A stretch of DNA of 64,000 bases from Metellina segmentata (Eukaryota > Arthropoda > Arachnida > Araneae > Tetragnathidae): the NCBI GenBank assembly GCA_947359465.1, contig OX375883.1:88406911-88470910 (forward strand), in the 5' to 3' direction. A program made the translations under genes and the position numbers. Below the pieces are notes generated by a model, which saw only the letters and a program-made list of their open reading frames with translations, did no database searches and was not told where the DNA came from. Positions 31,110 through 46,100 of the stretch are shown here, in pieces (position 1 is the first letter of the stretch; each line of letters opens with the position of its first letter).

Positions 31110-34100
31110 CTGAAAAAGAGAAAGTATAATTCAATTAGGTTTCTTATGAAAGGGAATTTTAAGTTGCAACTAACAAATCAGACGGAAAAAAGAGATTTTG
31201 CTTCCTGTTGCTTGAATGTTCTCGAATGATATACTATAGGGCAGGGGTTCCCAAAGTGTGTGCCGTGGCATTCTTGGGTGCCACGTAGAGAGATGAGGGG
31301 TGCCGCGAAGCGCTCATGATATCTAATCTAATCTAATATATTGCTAAGCAAAAGAAAAAGTGTCACAAACCAGTCACTCATCACAAACTAGTTCACTCCC
31401 CAACTGTCGGAGGGCGCCCGCAGGTTCTGATTCGTCGCAAAGCCCCGGTTTGTTAGTGGACCCACTCGTTCACAGAGAAGTATTAGGTGTAGTAAGAAGT
31501 TTTAAAGCGAATTTTGTATGGCGTCTACTGTAAAATAGCATACAAATCAGTACACCGTGTTTGTGTCATGTGATAGAACCAGGATTAGAGATATCAAACC
31601 GACGCAGAAGCTAGGGAAAAGGAGAACGTAAGTTGAAATTTTGAAGGTATAAGATGTCATACGATAAGACATTTATTCGTCACTGCATTCGTTACGAATT
31701 TTACCAGCACAAAAGTGCTGCAAAAGCATGACAATCTATTTGTTCTGATTTACGGGTGAATATCATATAGAAAAACACATGTGAGTATAGGTTTCGACGT
31801 TTTAAAGATGGCGATTTTGAGGTTAGCGATCAACAATGTAGCGGCGCTCTTCTGAAGGCTATCCATGACGATTTGCAAACAGTTCTCGATAAAGAGGCAT
31901 CTCAAACGCAAAATGAACTTGCTGAACACTAAGGAGTATCACAAAAAACGATTTCTATTCGTTTACATGCAATGGGAAAGATTCAGATGGCAGGAAAATG
32001 GGTGTCACATGCATTGAGGACGACCGTATCTTGAAGTGCATGAATCTGCTAAACAGGCAACACAGAAAATCTTTCTTGTGGAAAATCGTGACAGGAGATG
32101 AAAAATAGATCTGTTATGACAGTCCGAAACGCAAAAAATATTGGGTGAATCCAAGCGAAGCAACAACATCAACGCCGAAAAGAGACATTCACTGCAAAAA
32201 AGTTCTCCTATGCATCTGGTGGGATATGAAGGGAGTACTCTATTACAAATTGTTAAAGTCGGATGTAAGTGTAACTGCTGAACGCTATAAACAACAATTG
32301 CTGCGATTACAACAGGAAATCGATCGAAAACGTCCGTTTACTGGCAAAGGTTTGGGGCCCGTCAAATTGCTCCATGACAATGCACGGCCGCATGGTGCAA
32401 AAGTGGTCAAGGACACGTTAATAACACTTGGCTGTGAAGTTTTGGAACACCCGGCGTATAGCCCCGACATAGCCCCTTCGGATTGTCATTTGTTTCGGTC
32501 TATACAGAATGCCTTGTCTTCTGTAAACTTCCGGACAGTAGACGACGTACGAAAATGGGTTGACGACTTCATTGTGTCAACAGAGAAATCTTTCTACACT
32601 GATGGCATCCGTGAACTAAATGACCGATGGCAAAAGGTATTAGATAATGATAGAGATTATTTCGATGAATAAAAGTATTTTTTTCAGCTCTAAATTACAT
32701 ATTCATTTCTTTGACACATGCTTTAAAACTTCTTACTACACCTGATATTTGCATCGAAATCGCTGAGTCATCCACTGAATCTCGTCCAAGAATGTGTAAT
32801 AAAAGTGGTAAACTACATAAAAACTAGGCCACACTTCGTAATTTTGAACCATGGTTGACATGACGAGGTCAACACCTGAATGCTTTTGCTGAGTGCCTTT
32901 GTTTACAATAGGATATTTCTAAATAAATATCCTATTGTAAGCAAAATAACCAATACAATTTTTCTTTGAACGATTCTACTGGTTATTTCTTGGAAGAGAA
33001 AACTTTTTAATTAATATATCGGGCCATTCTATGGAATAGGGAAAATTCTATCGATTCTTAGAGCATAATTCTTTGGAAATTTTATATTGTTCCTCTCATT
33101 AGAATAGTATCCTTTGGGAAAATTCTATTGGTGAATAAATTCAAAATGGGTTAGATGTCATGCCTGGAAGATAAAAGGTTGCAAGATGGAAACATGCGTG
33201 GGTACCCTTCAGACGGTGAAAACATGGTCAAGGACTTCAAGGGTCCCTATGCAGCTATAGCAATTCTCAATTCCAAAAGACCAAACTAAGAGATACTGTT
33301 CTTTTTACTAGCACGGTAGCTATCTTCAGTGCAAAATTTCCAATTTCAAAATTGAGTACGCCCCAGTGATTAAAAAGCCTTCTCACCAACTGCAAGGAAG
33401 TCAGGTACTTCTTCCACCACAAATACTTCTGGACGCTTGGGCCCAAGCCGGAGAGACCGTAGTACAGATACATCAGCACATGAACAGATGCATTGAGGAG
33501 AAAGAAGAGGGTATTATAGCCACCTGAAAAGAGAGATGCAGTTAATAATATGTTTTTACTTAGTTACATAACTCTTTAACCCTCTTGAGAAGGTATCTCA
33601 TCATTAGAGAAAAACTGACCACATCTTGAGAGAGGAGATATTTGACAATTAGAAGAAAACTGACCATTTCCTGATCTCGCCATCATAAAAAAAAGTCGGC
33701 AATATCTTGAAGACCAGTTATTTCGCCATTAGCAAAATTGGTCGGATTATGATGAACGAAATTTCTCGTCGAATCCACTTGAGGATTTAAAAGAAGAAAA
33801 AAATCCAAATATCTCATACATAAATTCAATAATTATTTAAAATTGGTCGTATCACGATGAACGAAATATCTCGTAAAAACTACTTGAGGAGTTCAAGAAG
33901 AAAAAAATCAAATCATAAATTTTTTCAATAATTATTACTTTAGAAAAAAATACGCGTTTTTATCAAAATTCAAGTAAAATTGAGTGACATTGAAATTTAA
34001 AAAAATGTCACTCATAGGGTCATATACTGTGTCATATCGGTGTTTTTTTCATCGAAGCTTTCACTAAGAACGCTTCTTCGATCTGCTTTTCAAACATTTA

Positions 34101-37100
34101 ACATTTCCGAATATCATAAATTCTTTGAACAATATTTTTTCAGTTCAAATAACACTTCTACGTTTGCAAATTCGTCAATTGTACTGTGTCATCGGTGTTT
34201 TTTTCATCGAAGCACTCACTAAGAATGATGCTTTTTCGATCTGCTTATCAAACATTTAACATTTTCAAATATCCTAATTTATTTGAGCAATATTTTTTCA
34301 GTTCAAATAACTTTTCTTCGTTTGTGATTTCGTCAATTATATTATGTCTTGTCGGTGTTTTCGGTCATCGAAACCCTCACTAAAAATTACGCTTCTTCGA
34401 TCTGCTTTTCAAACATTTAACATTTCCGAATGTGATAAATTCTTTGTACAGTATTTTTTCAGTTCAAATAATACGTCTACGTTGGCAATTTCGTAGACAT
34501 GACATCGAAGGACCTCCACACGTCCATTCTTCTTTGTGGTCCACCTTCGTAAGACACCATGAACGACAAGGTCACCTCCACCCGCACCCATCGGGGATCA
34601 AATGGTTCAATCCGGCCTACTTTCTACGACGTCTAGAAAACTATTAAGATTTATATTGTCAGTGGTTATATAAGCTGCTAGATTCACAAGTTGTTATCTA
34701 CTTCCAAAGTCAGTTTCAGATTTTTCTGTCGGTCTCCATTCTTAAAAATTTCCGGTTGGTCTCTTGGTTCATCTTTACCATATGCTCCATTTAGATCAAG
34801 GATGCACACACCGCGGCCTGCGGGCCTCATGCGCCCCTCCATTGATTTATTGGCAGCCCGCCTCACGATGTATGATTTTAACTTTAACAAATCCCAAGAT
34901 AAGTAATTTAAGTTAAAACTTCGTTGTTCGGATATGATTAAAATAAGCAAGCTTCTTTGGGCTAACATATAACTGGACAAACTTTTTCAGTCATAAGTAT
35001 TAACAAAGCGGGAAATTGGAACCTCTAGACCAGGGTTGGCCAACCTTTTACGCACCATACTTTAATATTTTTCACATACGAGTTCACATGCGCCATACAA
35101 CTCGAGCACATTTTCTACCTTCTAACGTTCATGGTCCCCTGGCATATCCTTAATAACCTTTTAAATTAAAATTACTTTAATAGACATATTGACATTTTTA
35201 GATTATTTAATTATTTATGTGAAACAATATCTATTACAGCACATAAACATTTTGAGCGTGTTTGTAATTCACTAGTATTTCAATATTTGGTGTTGAATTT
35301 GTTACTCAAATCCGCATAGAATTCTTCAAATTTGAATCATTCATTCGCGACCTCGGTTTGCTTTTAACAAAATTCATGGATGAAAATGCTTGATCACATC
35401 TGTATGTCGTTCCGAAGCAACATATATGATCTTTTGTAAATTTCCTTAGGTCTGGAAATGTTCACAGGGTAAAATGAATGTCAGAAACATTTCGATCTGA
35501 AAAAACTCATCAAATTTAATTTTCAATAACAAATATGTTATGTTTTTAAATCAATACGTTCTATTTATATGTTACTAGGCATCTTCATACGTTTTGTTCA
35601 CTAAGTGAAAATGTGCTTATAAATACGAGCATGCAGTTTCTTCTTTAGCCAAATCATGAAAACAACTTTCAAATGTCTCTTGTAATAACTTGATTTTTTA
35701 AATATATTTGGTCAAATTCCTTATATCACAGTACATTTGCTCTGCTCTTTCAAGTGTGGAAATTATCTTGATTATCTACTGAGAGATGAACAGTTTTAAT
35801 TTCATTTCAAGTGAATTAATGCTATTTACTAAGCTACGGAATAATTTATTCTTGCTTTGTAATTCCGAATTTTGATTATTGAGATGGCTAGTAACATCAA
35901 CTAAAAATGGCAAATCAAATTGCCAGTTATCAAATAATAGGGTTCTTTCATCAGGTATAGTTTATTTTCCTGTTCTAAAATATTATAAACAGCATGTTTC
36001 AGTTTCCAAAATCTCCGCAGAATGTGTCCTTTAGAAAGCCACAGCACCTCACAATGAAGGACAAGTTCACTATATTCGAAATCTAACAATTCACAATGTT
36101 CCTTGAATTCTCGTTTGTTTAATGCTCTTGATCTAATTTTATTCACACATTTCACAACATAACATAACATGCTGTATTTTTAAGTTTTTCCACTCAGTGC
36201 CTCTTGGTGTACAATGCAGTGATATTTTAGTACAGGAGGATTAAAAAAAATTTCAAGTTAAGGTGTACTGCTATTGACTTTACTTATCATTGACGGTGCT
36301 CCGTCAGTACACACACTGATGAGTTTACTATATTCTAATTTTAGGTTTTCTAGACATGATTTTACTTTTTCACAAATATGTCTGATCCTCTTGTTTTACA
36401 ATGATATGACCCCAGACTGGCAAGTTCGTCAAACACATTAAAATTATCATCGATTCCTCTTAAAAAATGCTTAGTTGGGCTACATCACATTTGTCTGTTG
36501 ATTCATCCAAAGCTAGAGAAAAGAATGAACATATGTCTGAACCTTTTGTTTTACAATGATATGACACCAGACTGGCAAGTTCGTCAAACACATTAAAATT
36601 AATCACGCTTCCAATTGCTGAAATAAATCCTGAGAGAGTTGCTCGTTTCGTAACTGTCTGCCTTGATATAGCAATTTCGTCTGCTTTCCTTTCAATACCT
36701 TTATTACCAAGATGGCGTGAAAATATTTTGAGACAAGGCTTTTTCTTCTTCGTCAGCAAAATATTTATTTTCTTAGTCAATGCTAAAGCAATTTCACAGA
36801 ACGCTTCTGTCGTCGTCAAGTTTTCACAACTTATTTCAGCCAAAATATTTTGTCTTCTGATTTCTTCCTTTTTCTTAGTCACATATTCTTTTCGTAACTT
36901 AGATCCAAGAACCAACTTCATTTTTCCTTCTATGTTAGTCTGATGCTGTGTTTTATAGTGTCTATTAGATCATGTATTTCATTACATAAAAGAGTACTTT
37001 CAAAAACAATGCAAAATTTTTTTTCTGATTCACTTTTTATAAATAACAACTCGTATTCCAACTGTTCATTAAATTCACGCTTACTATCACTTACCTACTT

Positions 37101-40100
37101 CAAAAGAATAAGTAGACGCAAGGATGGAATGCGCCACTTGTAATCATCCAATGCGCCACATTTGGCGCATGCGCCACAGTTTGGCCACCCCTGCTCTAAA
37201 CTAATGAAAATTTAGAATCCTTTTTGGGCTTTACTACTTCAAATATCTAACCAAATATTAAAACAGTTGTTAAATTAATGCAATATCGCGCATGAAATTA
37301 ACTCATTTATTTACTTTTATTATATTTATTTTTTGTTACAGTATGAAGTATAAATAACACAGTGAATAAATATAAATAATATATATATAAATAAAATATG
37401 GATATATAACTTTTTTTGCGTTTTGGGTGACCCACCATAAGTCCCAGTGAATCTATGTGCCCTTGGTCAAAACAAGTCTGTGTGTGTGTGCTTCCCTGAT
37501 TTAGATTCATTTAGTCAACAAAACCTCGACTGCTTAAAATTTTCTCATATAAGGCAGAATCATTCAAAACAGGAATCTCAAGGAGGCGCACAGCGTGTCA
37601 TTTTCGCATTCTAGGTGGGCAAAATTATTGCATCAAAAATACACTGGTTTTGGGTGATTATAAGAGGCTGAGAGCGATAAAATAATCATTTGGTGTATAG
37701 TTATCGTTTTTTAATTACTATTTGAATGCAGAAATATGCTAAATTTAAAATTTGTCAACTTTTCTCCAATATTAAATATACTTCGATCAATTATAAACTG
37801 TATATTTTGCAATTTTATATTAATATACACCTAAGTAATGGTCAGATATACCCATAACAGTTCCATTTAAAATTAAATGTATATGTAATACAGAAAAATT
37901 AAAGGGAAAGATATTTGAAAAACATTACAAAATTCTATACTTGGAATCTCAACTACTTAAATTAAGTAGTATACTGTAGAATTAAAGTGGATCTGATGTA
38001 ATAACTAATCTATTAATTAAATCTATTCGTATCAGTTCTTGTCATTTCTATAGAAAATATTTCCCTTGTCATGTTTATTTTTTGTCTTTTGCGCTTTTAA
38101 GAAGAGGATCAATTAGCAATTGAAAGAATACAAGAAGTGAAATAATATTTCCATACAAACTAGAGTTAATGTTCTTTACGTTGTTTATGTAATTTTGTAT
38201 TGGGATATAGAATTATTAGTAACAACTGTTAGCCCAAGCACATGTTTTTTAGATAATTTTACTGACGTTTTACTAAGACACGCATGGTTTTCATAATTGT
38301 ACCTCTTCTGAAAAGCAGCTAAGAGCTCTCTGACGATTTGAAGTAAAAAATCGTATCCCTGACTTCCGTATTTTACTTCAGTGGTCATTGACAATTCTTT
38401 TTAACTAGTTGTCTCTACAAGGTTACGAGTTTCGTTTTTTATATTTGGAATTACAGGCTTAAAAATCTTTTTGAGGCCTTCTAGGCCTATTTTTCAAACT
38501 TCCTTGTAAATTACTTGGTATATCTTGGATGGAATCAAAGAAAGATTTTATCTTTAACAGTGTCGAGAATGAAGAGGAAGAGACAGTAAAGTTTGAAAGA
38601 ACAAAAAGAGTTTTAAAAAAGATTTATGAAGTTAAAGGAAGATACACTTTTGTTACATAAAAACTTTATTTTACTGTATTTCCTATAATTTTTATTAATA
38701 TAGACCTTTTTGTGTACATTGTATCGCGTTTGTTAACGTAATCCTTTTTTAAGGTGTATTATACAGTTTGTATTAATAAAAGCTTTTTTTATGAAATTGG
38801 TGTAACCTCTTAATTCTTTCGAGCTTTTTTTTTATTGAAAACTATGTATTTTTTAAAACATTCCTGCGTCCCAAGTAAGTAATATAGGTTTTATAAGAAA
38901 AATTGACAACACATATACTGTTTAATGTTAGGGAGGGAGTCTTCTAACTTGGTATAAAGCACATTTTATAATTTTTATTTATTTTCTAATGTCAGTGTTG
39001 GCAAAAATGATTTACTAATCCTAAAAGTACCAAGATACCACAATTAAAATACATGTGTTTGCCATTCAAATAACATTTTTTTACTTTGGTTATTTGAGTT
39101 TGAAACTCAAAATTAAAAAATTATCCTAAGTATGGGTACTGAAAATTATCCTAAGTATGGGTACTTGAATTTAAGTTTAATTAGCTGGCTCTTTTCGCTC
39201 CTAGTCGGTGGCTTTGTTTATCGTCGTAGTGTGAGATGTAGCACCTAAGCGCTAAAATGTCCTCATTGCTTATATCTATTGATGTCAGCGTCGTTACTAC
39301 TATTTCATACCCTTTTATATAATGTTTAAAAAGCATTGATATACATTCTTCAAATTAAAATAAAGTTGATCAAAATAGAAAATTTGTATTTCGCGTGTTT
39401 TTACTGGCGTTAACTATATTTACCTTACATTTTCCCAAGTGCATGGCACAAAGTACGCCCGCCTTACATGTTGCCCCAAATAGTTCCCGAACGCCCCCTC
39501 AACTGCATCTTATTCACTTATTCAAAGGTAAGTAGTGTTTTTTTAGCGTTTAACGACCGTATTCACATGTTCGAGTTAAACCACGGATCAATGATTACCC
39601 CCGGGTTTTTTTTTCGAAAAAACTGTATTCACAATGCCGGATCCAAGGTTTACACCGCCGTTTCGGTATTATATTTGATCCTCCGAAATCGGCTGATTAA
39701 CTCTCTGTTGAGAGGTGCGCCTGCACAGTACTATCTTATTGCGAAAGAAGCGAGATGTACTGTAAACAAAACAAAATGGATGACACTTCCTTCTGTGTAA
39801 AATTACAGTATTCTTGCGACGTCGTACAATCAACAGATCTTATATGAATCGGAACAAGAACGTGATTACGTTTTCTATAAAATAGATATGCTCACGGATG
39901 TTTTCTGGTTCAATCTATATTCTGACTCGCTAGACTAGAACCCAATGGGAGAACGAACGGTATAATATGACCATGGCAGATGCAAATTCGTTGTGGAATA
40001 AAAATTCTTTTGTTGATTTATTACGAATGAAAGAAATTTGACAATGCAAGTTACTTACTTCACTTTGCAGCAGCACACACCTATACTGGCAAGAACAAAG

Positions 40101-43100
40101 ATGATCGAATTACATTGTCAAGGCATTGTGTACAATTCTTTCTTGCAAAATTTAGGTTTCCAAAAAAATTCTATTTGAAATTAAACACCTTTGCATATCT
40201 CTTTCCAAACCCAAATTAAAATGTCGTATGCATTCTATTAAAATCACAACTTGGAATCGATTCTGCAGCGAAGTACATGCTTGATCAGTATGAATGTAGA
40301 TTAATGCGTCATAACAAAAATAAACAATATCACGTGATCGTGAGGACACTGTAGTAGCCAATAACAGCGAGCGTATCGTTTTAATTCGTGGATCACTTAA
40401 CCTGCCGTTTGAGAATACGGATGATAATCCGGTTTAACTCTGACCGGCGGATCAACTGATCCTCGGGAAAACTCGAGACTTGTGATTATGGCCGTTCTAT
40501 CATAGGTTTTTTCAGTGTGAACAAACAAAACTGTCTGCTAATATTTACTCCTGTCCAAATTCGTATGATACTCATCGGGATTACCTGAAAATTTAGCTTT
40601 TCGCCCTTTTGGCGTTTAGTCCAACTGGCATTAACCAATCATGCATCTATACGGAATTTTCTTGGAATTTTTATTAGAGTATTAGACACCGTAGTTGTCC
40701 CCCTTATCCCCCGTCCATGGGATAGGTAAAAGTGGTTTTTTGCGGACATACTGCGGAAAAGTGGTTGGAGCCCACCAAGACTGAGTACGACAGCTTCAGG
40801 CGAACCCTTGGCTGTGTGTTTTAGCTTCAGGACGGGGCACTGCTAACTTTGTTTACATGGTGGGAACTTCTCATATGAGGGTTCCCGTTATGCAATGTAG
40901 AAATAAGAAAAAAATAAAAATATAGTATTAATAAAATAAAGTAAATAGAAGAAACATCAAAGTTATGTTAGTTTAAAGCAAAAGTTAACAAAAAAGGGCT
41001 AGTTAAAATAGAACTCTAAAAAGGATGAAACCCTTTAACAAGTAAGGAACAAAGTTAAAATTAATTGTAGTCAAGTCTTATTGAATGAGGATGTCGATCT
41101 TTTCCGATAGGAACTTCATAATTTGCATGATCTTTGCTTGTGCTTGGTTGTTGCTTGCCGTGTTTGTTGTCCTTGCCCTGTAATTTTCGTCTGTTGGTTG
41201 TGGTAGATAATAGAGACACGTGAGGGGGCAGTTGTAAACGTAGTGGTTTGGCGTTCTTGTTTGCCCGCAGAGGCAGTTTCTTGATATTGCTACTTTAAAT
41301 CTGCTTTGAAATCGTATTCAAGAAACGCCACTTTCAGAATGCGTACGGGAAACGAGGGTTTTGCAGTGCATTCTGAAAGTGGCACTGCAAAAAACACTAC
41401 CGTCAATCTGTAATTAGCTTGATAGAAAATGCATCTCATTCAAAGAAACTGTAGATCTCTCCGTCAACCAAATTCAAATTGTCATACCAAATTTTTATAT
41501 TCTGTAAATAAGAGGACTTTTTACCTGGTCCATATTTAACACTGTACCAGATGAAGATTGGGGCGTCGCAATGGTGAAATACGTGAAGCTTAGAAACTTG
41601 GTTGTCTTTTTTCCTTAAAATGAAGAATACCTGAAAAATAATTTAATTGTTTATTTCATAAGTTTCCTCTCACACATTTTTCTTTAACATTCACATCCTT
41701 TTAACAAGTATTCCAGAAATTTGTATAAATATGAGCTGTATAGTTTATATGAATATTTTCAGTCATAAACAAACAAAACTGATAAAATTTTAACTCTGCG
41801 GTCTAAATCCTATCATAAGATACATATCGAGCCAACCTTAAAATGCAGCTTACCACCATTTTGATGACGTTTGGCACAGACCAATCAGCTATCATTCTTC
41901 TATTCGGAATTCCTTATTTGGTATGCTTATTGTCAAAGTGCTCAAATCGTTTTCGAAAAGTAAGTCAAGTGACATCGCACTCGGAATACGTTTTACCACC
42001 AAAACACTACACCACTTTAAACCAGGGCTGCTCGTTAAATCTGCCATGGCCTCAAATGTCTTTTCGTTAGTGAGGTGTAGAAGTTTGGAGAGTGGTGTGT
42101 CAGCTCAGGTGTTGACCTCGTCATCTGACCACATCTTGAAAATCACGAAATGTTGTCCTCGGATATTTCACTTGGATGAATCTGTGACCCTCGCCAGTAG
42201 TCCGTTATGTTACTCCAATGGGATATTAATTCAACAACCTACCAGCAACTTTCAAATAAGTACCTTTCTAGCTTGTCGTCATACACTATATGGACAAAAA
42301 TATTTGGACGCTGCAGAAATTCTGAGGAGAATCCATCTTTCTGTCGGGTTGTTTTCCTGGTTATACGACTCGGCCCATTGCTTTATGTACATGGTACCAT
42401 GAACGCTGACGTGTACCTTCTGAATCATTCGGGATAGCCTAAACTATGGCAATACTAAAGCGATGATGCTTGTTTCATCATTTAACAGGATCGAGCTTCA
42501 TGTCATACTGCAAAACGTGTACTGGACTGATTTTTAGAAAATGAGGTGAATTTGCTTGAATGGTCTGTTCAGAGCCCCGATCTCAATCCGATCGAGCACT
42601 TGTGTGACAAACTGGAGCGACGAATACGACACCGCCACGCACGCCCATCTTCACAACTATCTTCTCACAGCCTTACAATGGGCATGGCGAGCTGTTCCTG
42701 CCTACTTACAGAGAACAAGTGGATAGCATGCCTCGACGTGTTGCAGCTGTAATAGAAGCAAAAGTAGGGCCCTACCCGTTACTAAATAGAATAATAAAGC
42801 ACTTTTTCTGAAAAACATGCAGTGTCCAGATACGTTTGTCCATATAGTGTATATAATTTTTATTCTAACCAAAACACTTTTAGTGGGTGTGTTTGATCAA
42901 TGACTCAAAAAGACTTGGTTTCAATGGCATTGGCGTGGGTGGAGATTTCAAGTGGTTTGCCAGCTCAGGTGTTGAGCTCGAATCACACTTGCCAAACATC
43001 ATCTGACCGTTTAAAAAATTAAGAAGTGTTGTCATCGAACCTGTCCTTTCGAGATCGATCCCAGACAATCGATAATAGCCCGATGTGTTTCTCCAGGGCG

Positions 43101-46100
43101 CCTTAAATTCAGCTACCTGTCAAGCTAACTGTTGGTGGCTGTAGTGTTTCTGTACGTACTATGAATATGACGCGTCAATTGACTTGTTTGATTTCGGCAA
43201 TTCCCCTGTAAAAATTCCGTAGAATAAATTCAGCGGCGTTTCCGTTTTACGACGTTTTCACCGAAAGTATGGTCGAAGTTCTTGACTTGAAAAGTTAGAT
43301 TTATTTTCGCGGAATTGTTGTGTTGCAAACTTAAGTTTTTTTTTTTCAGTAATTTAACTTTGGAGTTCTTCTCTTATAAAGGGTTTCATTACATCCCCTT
43401 TTGTTTATTTGTGTTGAAAATGTATATAGTTTTAAATATTTGGAAGTACCAAAGATATGCTTGACCTGTAAAACCTTTAAAAATTATTAAGCTATCATTT
43501 GAGTGTTATTATATTGTGTTTTTTCTATCCACTGTCTGCTTTACTTTCCTGTGGGATATGTTTTTAAACAGAGGCTCCATCATTCCAAGTGCATTGCGTA
43601 TGAAGGTGTCCTGTCTTCGGTCAGCCATTGTCCCTTTCACGAAACGAAGCTTTTTTCGTGTGGTTGCTTTAAAAACCCCTTTGCAGCAAACCTATAAAAC
43701 TATCCCCCCTCTCTGAAGGAATGCAGTAGAGGTAGTGTCAACGCTCAAGTTCATCTTCCGACAGCGGTCTTCGCCCCACCCCAACCCCTAAGTTGCGGAT
43801 GGACACCGGCCAGATGCTGAAACGAAGAAACTATCATCGTCCCGGAGCCAATCAGAAATTTGCTTGCCCAGATGGAATCCATCCTAAAAATTTCTGGAAG
43901 GATTGTGGCAACAGGAGGGACATTGGCTATAAAGAGGGGACACAACGAGAAAACTGGGCTTTTTCTCTTTTGGACGGATATGCAATGAATCTGAGAGCGG
44001 TCTGCTAAAGGGGTCTTTTGCTGGAAGTGGGGACGCAGACGAGATGCATTCAAACGATTGGTAATGCAGCTCCAGGAGCCATTTTTTTTTTATCCCTTCT
44101 ACCTCTTTCTTCAATCTCTTTCGTTCCTGCCTCCTCTTATAGGAACATTAAAATGTAAAATTATAATTTAAAGGTTGATCTAATTATGTGTCGCGCTATT
44201 GATTTTTGTCAAATGGTTATTTTCGTGATCATATAATTATTGTGAAGATCTTTATAATCGGAAAATCCTTATGCGTAAATAAATATTCCATTATTCTAGT
44301 TTTAAAATCTTTTGATTTTGGGTATTCCTTTTTACTCGTCAACACAGACAACAGCATGTATCAGATTTACCAGATTATTGTTTTAATTCTACAACGCATT
44401 ATGTGACCACTAATCATGATTAACGTATTCTTTGGCCATTGAATCGCAACCTATATAGCGGTTGCATCTTGCTACACAGCAGAATGGAGAATGAGGGTGC
44501 CACCTTTCATAGTACTGAGCATGCTCATTACTGACGCAAGTAAATTGTGTTAGTTTGTGGATGTTTATTATTCAGCTTAGTGTATTTTTATTTCTTTTAT
44601 GCTGTCTGTATGTAATCTTGTCGATATCCATAAAAATAAATGTCTTCTGGTTCTATTCCTACCGTTAACATTCTAGAATAATTATAGAAGTGCTATCTGA
44701 GTGTTTGTTACCCAATAAATATTAGAAGAGCTGTTTCTTTTGTTGAAGAAAGAGAATAAGGTTTTTTGTTGAAAGAGTTCTGTGATATGACAATTACATC
44801 AAATATTGTTTTGCACTAAAAGCAGGGAAACACAACCTACAAGCTATTTGTTTCAATGTCCAGTCCCCTAACGAATCCCTGAACTTGAGGAGAAAACAAG
44901 TTCATCTCCCATCGATTCCGAGAAAATGGAACGGGTGCGCTTTCACCCTTCACGCAATGGGGTTGATATCTGAAGTGGCGCAATGTCACTTGGCCAATAG
45001 AAGGATTGACCCCCTGGCAAGGTCAGGGTTTAGCACCCTGAATATTGGGGGAAGGTCAGACGGGGAGAACGACAGGAAAACGCCAACTCTAAAAAAAGAG
45101 ACGGAGGCTTTTTCGGTTGTGGTCAGCCATTTTTCCAAAAATATGGTAACTCTACAGAAAAACGATGTACCATCGACGACTTGAAGGAATGAAAAATAAA
45201 CGAAGTTACCAAACAGAATACGGCTGCCTTTAATGTGTCGTTCACAAATAATAGAAATCTCTAGATTCCAGAAGGAAAGAACCACCTGATTCCAAAAGAA
45301 GGAACCTATACATCCCGATGCCTTACTTCAACCTGGCGGTCACCATATATAAAGGTATGTCCGTATTTCTATCCGATACCGATTGAGAACTCCATTTATT
45401 TCCGATCGAACCTGAGGTCAAAACTGGATATTGGTACCCAGATCAAAATTGGGTATAATAACCAGTACATATTCCACTAGAGTTAAACAGGTATAAGTAT
45501 ATAAGATTAATTTTAAAATAATAGTGTCTTAAAAAATTCTAATTTTTCTTACCGTATCAGCAAATTCCACAAATTTTGACACGTAAAAGATATAGCAAAC
45601 AAATACCATCTGAAATAAAAACGATATTATTCCAACGACAGCTACCAAAATCTGTTTAAAAAACTCATAATAAAATGATAACAGTATTTGGAGGAAAAGT
45701 TGTAAGAACCTCAACCGCATGTAAGTAGTCACGGTTCAGATGACGCTTCTGTTTCAGAACTTTAAATAGGTCGTCAATAATCATCAACCTTTAGACTACA
45801 GCCGGTACAGCAGTTGTACCATGATCGCGCCAAGAAATAATTTAGACTACGGCCGTTACAGCAGTTGTACCTTGAAAGTTATAAGAATCGTGCTTGTTAT
45901 AGTTATAGGCTTGGACTCTGAATATGGAATGCGTGTTAAGCTTTCTTCATTTAAGACTCTCCAAACGGATGGTGGGAGGACTCACATACACACGACGTTT
46001 AATGGCTCTTGTATTTGTGTGGAGTGTTTCATCCACAATGTTCAAGATGGTTTCTTCCGTGTTTGAATGCCCTACAGTTATTGATCCAGTTCTTCCGTCA

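Noticed and set aside
33267..33386. Extension of the ELOVL exon 6 frame by 35 codons
   Set aside because: A gtgaga donor follows TSLQL exactly where the paralog splices, and the extension lacks ELOVL sequence.
34040..34383. Two 60-65 codon repetitive frames
   Set aside because: Both arise from the 158-bp tandem repeat and have no support as genes.
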